64,000 nt of DNA, taken from NCBI GenBank assembly GCA_965153455.1, contig OZ234499.1, positions 7,140,515 to 7,204,514 of the forward strand, given 5' to 3'. Below the pieces are notes generated by a model. The model made no database searches, was not told where the DNA came from, and saw only the letters and a list, made by a program, of their open reading frames with translations. This stretch comes from Sphagnum compactum. Lineage: Eukaryota > Bryophyta > Sphagnopsida > Sphagnales. Positions 61,765 through 64,000 of this stretch are shown here, in pieces (within the stretch, counting starts at the first letter, position 1; each line of letters starts with the position of its first letter). A program made the position numbers and the translations under genes.

Positions 61765-64000
61765 GGTTGGCACACAAAATTGACCCGTATAACCAATTAG
61801 CAAGATGGGATTTTCTTAGTAAACAGGAATTGATCCGCATGCTGCATACAATGATCTAAAGTGCGGCACTCCCCCCAGTAATGAACTTGGAACAGTAGCA
61901 TGTTTGCAGAAGCATCTCCTACTGAAAAACCATGTGTGTTTGCTTCAGACTCCTCATTAAGGGCTGCCATTAACCTCCAAAGTGGTCACCCACTTCAGGG
62001 GAAATTACTAGATTGATCAGAGCAGCGGAGGTACCGCTGCACACCACAATCCCTCATGAACGAATTCCAGTCAAATTCTTTTTCATCTCCACTGCCATAT
62101 GTGCCGCAGTGGCATCAATTTGTAACCAAGGGGGGGGCTGCAGTGCCATAGATTTGATCCTCTGCAACATCTCCCCACTGCAAAACTTGGCACACTGTCC
62201 ACTGAAGACCTTGTACTAACAGATCCCTGGCTGGAAAGAAAACAAAGCCAAAATAAGTAGGCTATACCATTTAACTAACCTGTTTCATTTGGAAACAACA
62301 CATAAAATCTAATCAAGGATACCAAAAAAATGGATAAGAAAAGCAGGATTGGCACTCCATTAAAGCTGAGAAACCAAGCTACAATCACATCGCAAAAGCC
62401 TACAGATCTTCTGCTCACTCAGTTGGGTTGCAATACACCTAACCACCCTCTTCCTTCACCAAGTTGAAGGATCCATTGCCCAAGCTGATCTTATCAGCCA
62501 TTTCATGACCTAAACTTTAATCAAGAGCAGATATCCAGATTCATGTTCAAAGAACTGTAATGACAAGCTGGTAAAGGCTCTGCATAAAATGTATCTATCT
62601 TTGAACTACACATAATACATGAAGGGAGAAAAGTTTGCAAAAACTCTGTTGTTGCTAGGCTGCCCTCAAAGACCGACCACAGCATATAACATTGATACCA
62701 AGAGATTGAGAATAAGACCCTACATAACCAGATCTAACGGAAAAAAGGAGGGAAAGAAACGTGGCAAAAACACCATATCACAAATCCTACGTGATTTTCG
62801 AAACCTCACGTGTGTCATAGGCTTTTCAAGATCCGAAACGCAGAGACACAAACACAAACAAGGGTTCCAATACTGAAGCGATGATGTTGAAGTCACAACC
62901 TCCGACCGGTACCGAGTCCTTCCTACGTATCCAACGCTCCAAATGAAAAACAGAGGCTTCAAAGGTTTGCTATTCCCATATAGAGACTTCCTTCCGCCAC
63001 AAGGAAGTCACACAACATGTTGCAACATCAAGGAAATGGGACCCGCCCATGCTCTTCTTTAACATCCAAACAGACTACACAAGGAAAAGGTGGGGGGACA
63101 GCAACGAACAGACAGACATTAAGAATAGATGTAACGCAACTCACCACAGCCCGCAACGCAATCAGATGTCGCCGGCAGTCTTCACGCAAAGAAACGTCGC
63201 GCAGTTTCATACAATCCGACCAAAGAGGAAAGAGCCGCTCATCAAAGCGGGAAGCCACAACCGCGACACACGCACACAGACAACAACTATTCACCAAAGC
63301 AAAAAAAAAAACCCCACTGACACAATAGTGCACGGCAGAAAAAAGAACTTCACATCTACGGCAACAAGCGAAGCTCGTCCCCGACCGACCACGCGACTGT
63401 TGCCATGCTGCCACGCCGACCAAAAATCCTCTCACTGATAGATATCTCTCTCGCTACTACCGGATTCTTTCTCAGAGGGCACACAGTAGGGGCGAGGGTT
63501 TACTCTATCATGCTAAGAAGAGTTCTATCTATCACAAAATGGCCCCAAAACAAACAGTTTTTTTTTTTTTGTTTGTTTGTTTGTTTGCCAACCTCCCCTA
63601 AAAAGAAAGAAACAAAAATAATCTCAACGCTGCCAACATAGCATATAAAATCCCTTAAGGCGTACTGACCGCCATCGCCAGCCACGACACTCGCTCTCGT
63701 CCTGTCCACAATGTCGCTACAGGAACGCGACTCGCAGAAACAACAATGCAATGAAGAAACGCAAATGGAACAAACGCGCGAACAATGGACACACGCGCAC
63801 AGGATCCTGGGCAGCCACACCCCTCTGCCCCTCTGATGATGACGTTGTGTGCCCGGTCCAGGGTTTTTTTTTCGTTTTTTTATGTGGCTAAACAAAAAAA
63901 TTCAAAGTGGCTAATAATATGTGGTTTTTTTCGTTTCCTAGTCGCCAAGTTTCGGGAAAAAAAAATTATAATTTTTTCTTAAAAATCGTCAGATTTCTCT
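61765..64000. other. kinase 5' leader/upstream region
   Basis: From about 62800 to 63850 GC and CpG content rise as is usual near a plant promoter. There is a (GTTT)n run at 63560-63588. ORFs on both strands up to 135 codons are Arg/Thr/Gln or Cys/Ser-rich without domains. No transcription start could be fixed. Confidence 0.4.

Noticed and set aside
63641-63650. TATAAAA word as a kinase promoter
   Set aside because: It is oriented on the plus strand, whereas the kinase is on the minus strand; the reverse reading is a poor TATA box.

Overview
The window is nuclear DNA from a land plant. All three confident genes are plant-type families with GT-AG introns: a RING-H2 ubiquitin ligase of the ATL family, a GH100 alkaline/neutral invertase, and a MAK/MHK-type protein kinase. 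Intergenic DNA is AT-rich and full of small non-autonomous transposons and decayed repeats, as in a large, repeat-laden plant genome. A seed-free lineage (moss, lycophyte or fern) is possible, but nothing here fixes it. I found no rRNA, tRNA, CRISPR array or intact transposase.

Layout. Bases 1-12000 are gene-free and hold short tandem duplications, a Helitron-like copy and several terminal-inverted-repeat elements. Bases 12096-15935 hold the ATL-type gene on the plus strand: a CT-rich leader, a two-exon CDS, and a downstream array of about 85-base repeats with small hairpins. Bases 16000-36900 are gene-poor. They carry degenerate repeat tracts, a complete-looking 536-base Helitron (18761-19296), a PIF/Harbinger-type MITE with TAA duplications (22603-22978), a TA-flanked MITE (24691-25086), fold-back structures and a 53-base minisatellite. 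Bases 37027-40680 hold the five-exon invertase on the minus strand. Upstream of it is a GC-richer region ending in a duplicated block, each half with a TATATATACCCACC core. Bases 43000-57000 are again repeats and decayed DNA. Bases 57086-61764 hold the 16-exon kinase on the minus strand, followed by its upstream region to the window end.

The three genes are not an operon or obvious pathway. The ATL protein is predicted to be a membrane-anchored E3 ligase, the invertase cleaves sucrose in the cytosol, and the kinase belongs to the RCK (MAK/ICK/MOK) group. Exon models were built by hand from reading frame, splice dinucleotides and family conservation. All junctions of the three genes keep the frame.

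The most unusual observations are the hairpin repeat array behind the ATL gene, the Helitron carrying a piece of a local MITE family, two further elements with Helitron-like ends, the duplicated TATA block upstream of the invertase, and a kinase start codon sitting on an exon with only 8 coding bases.
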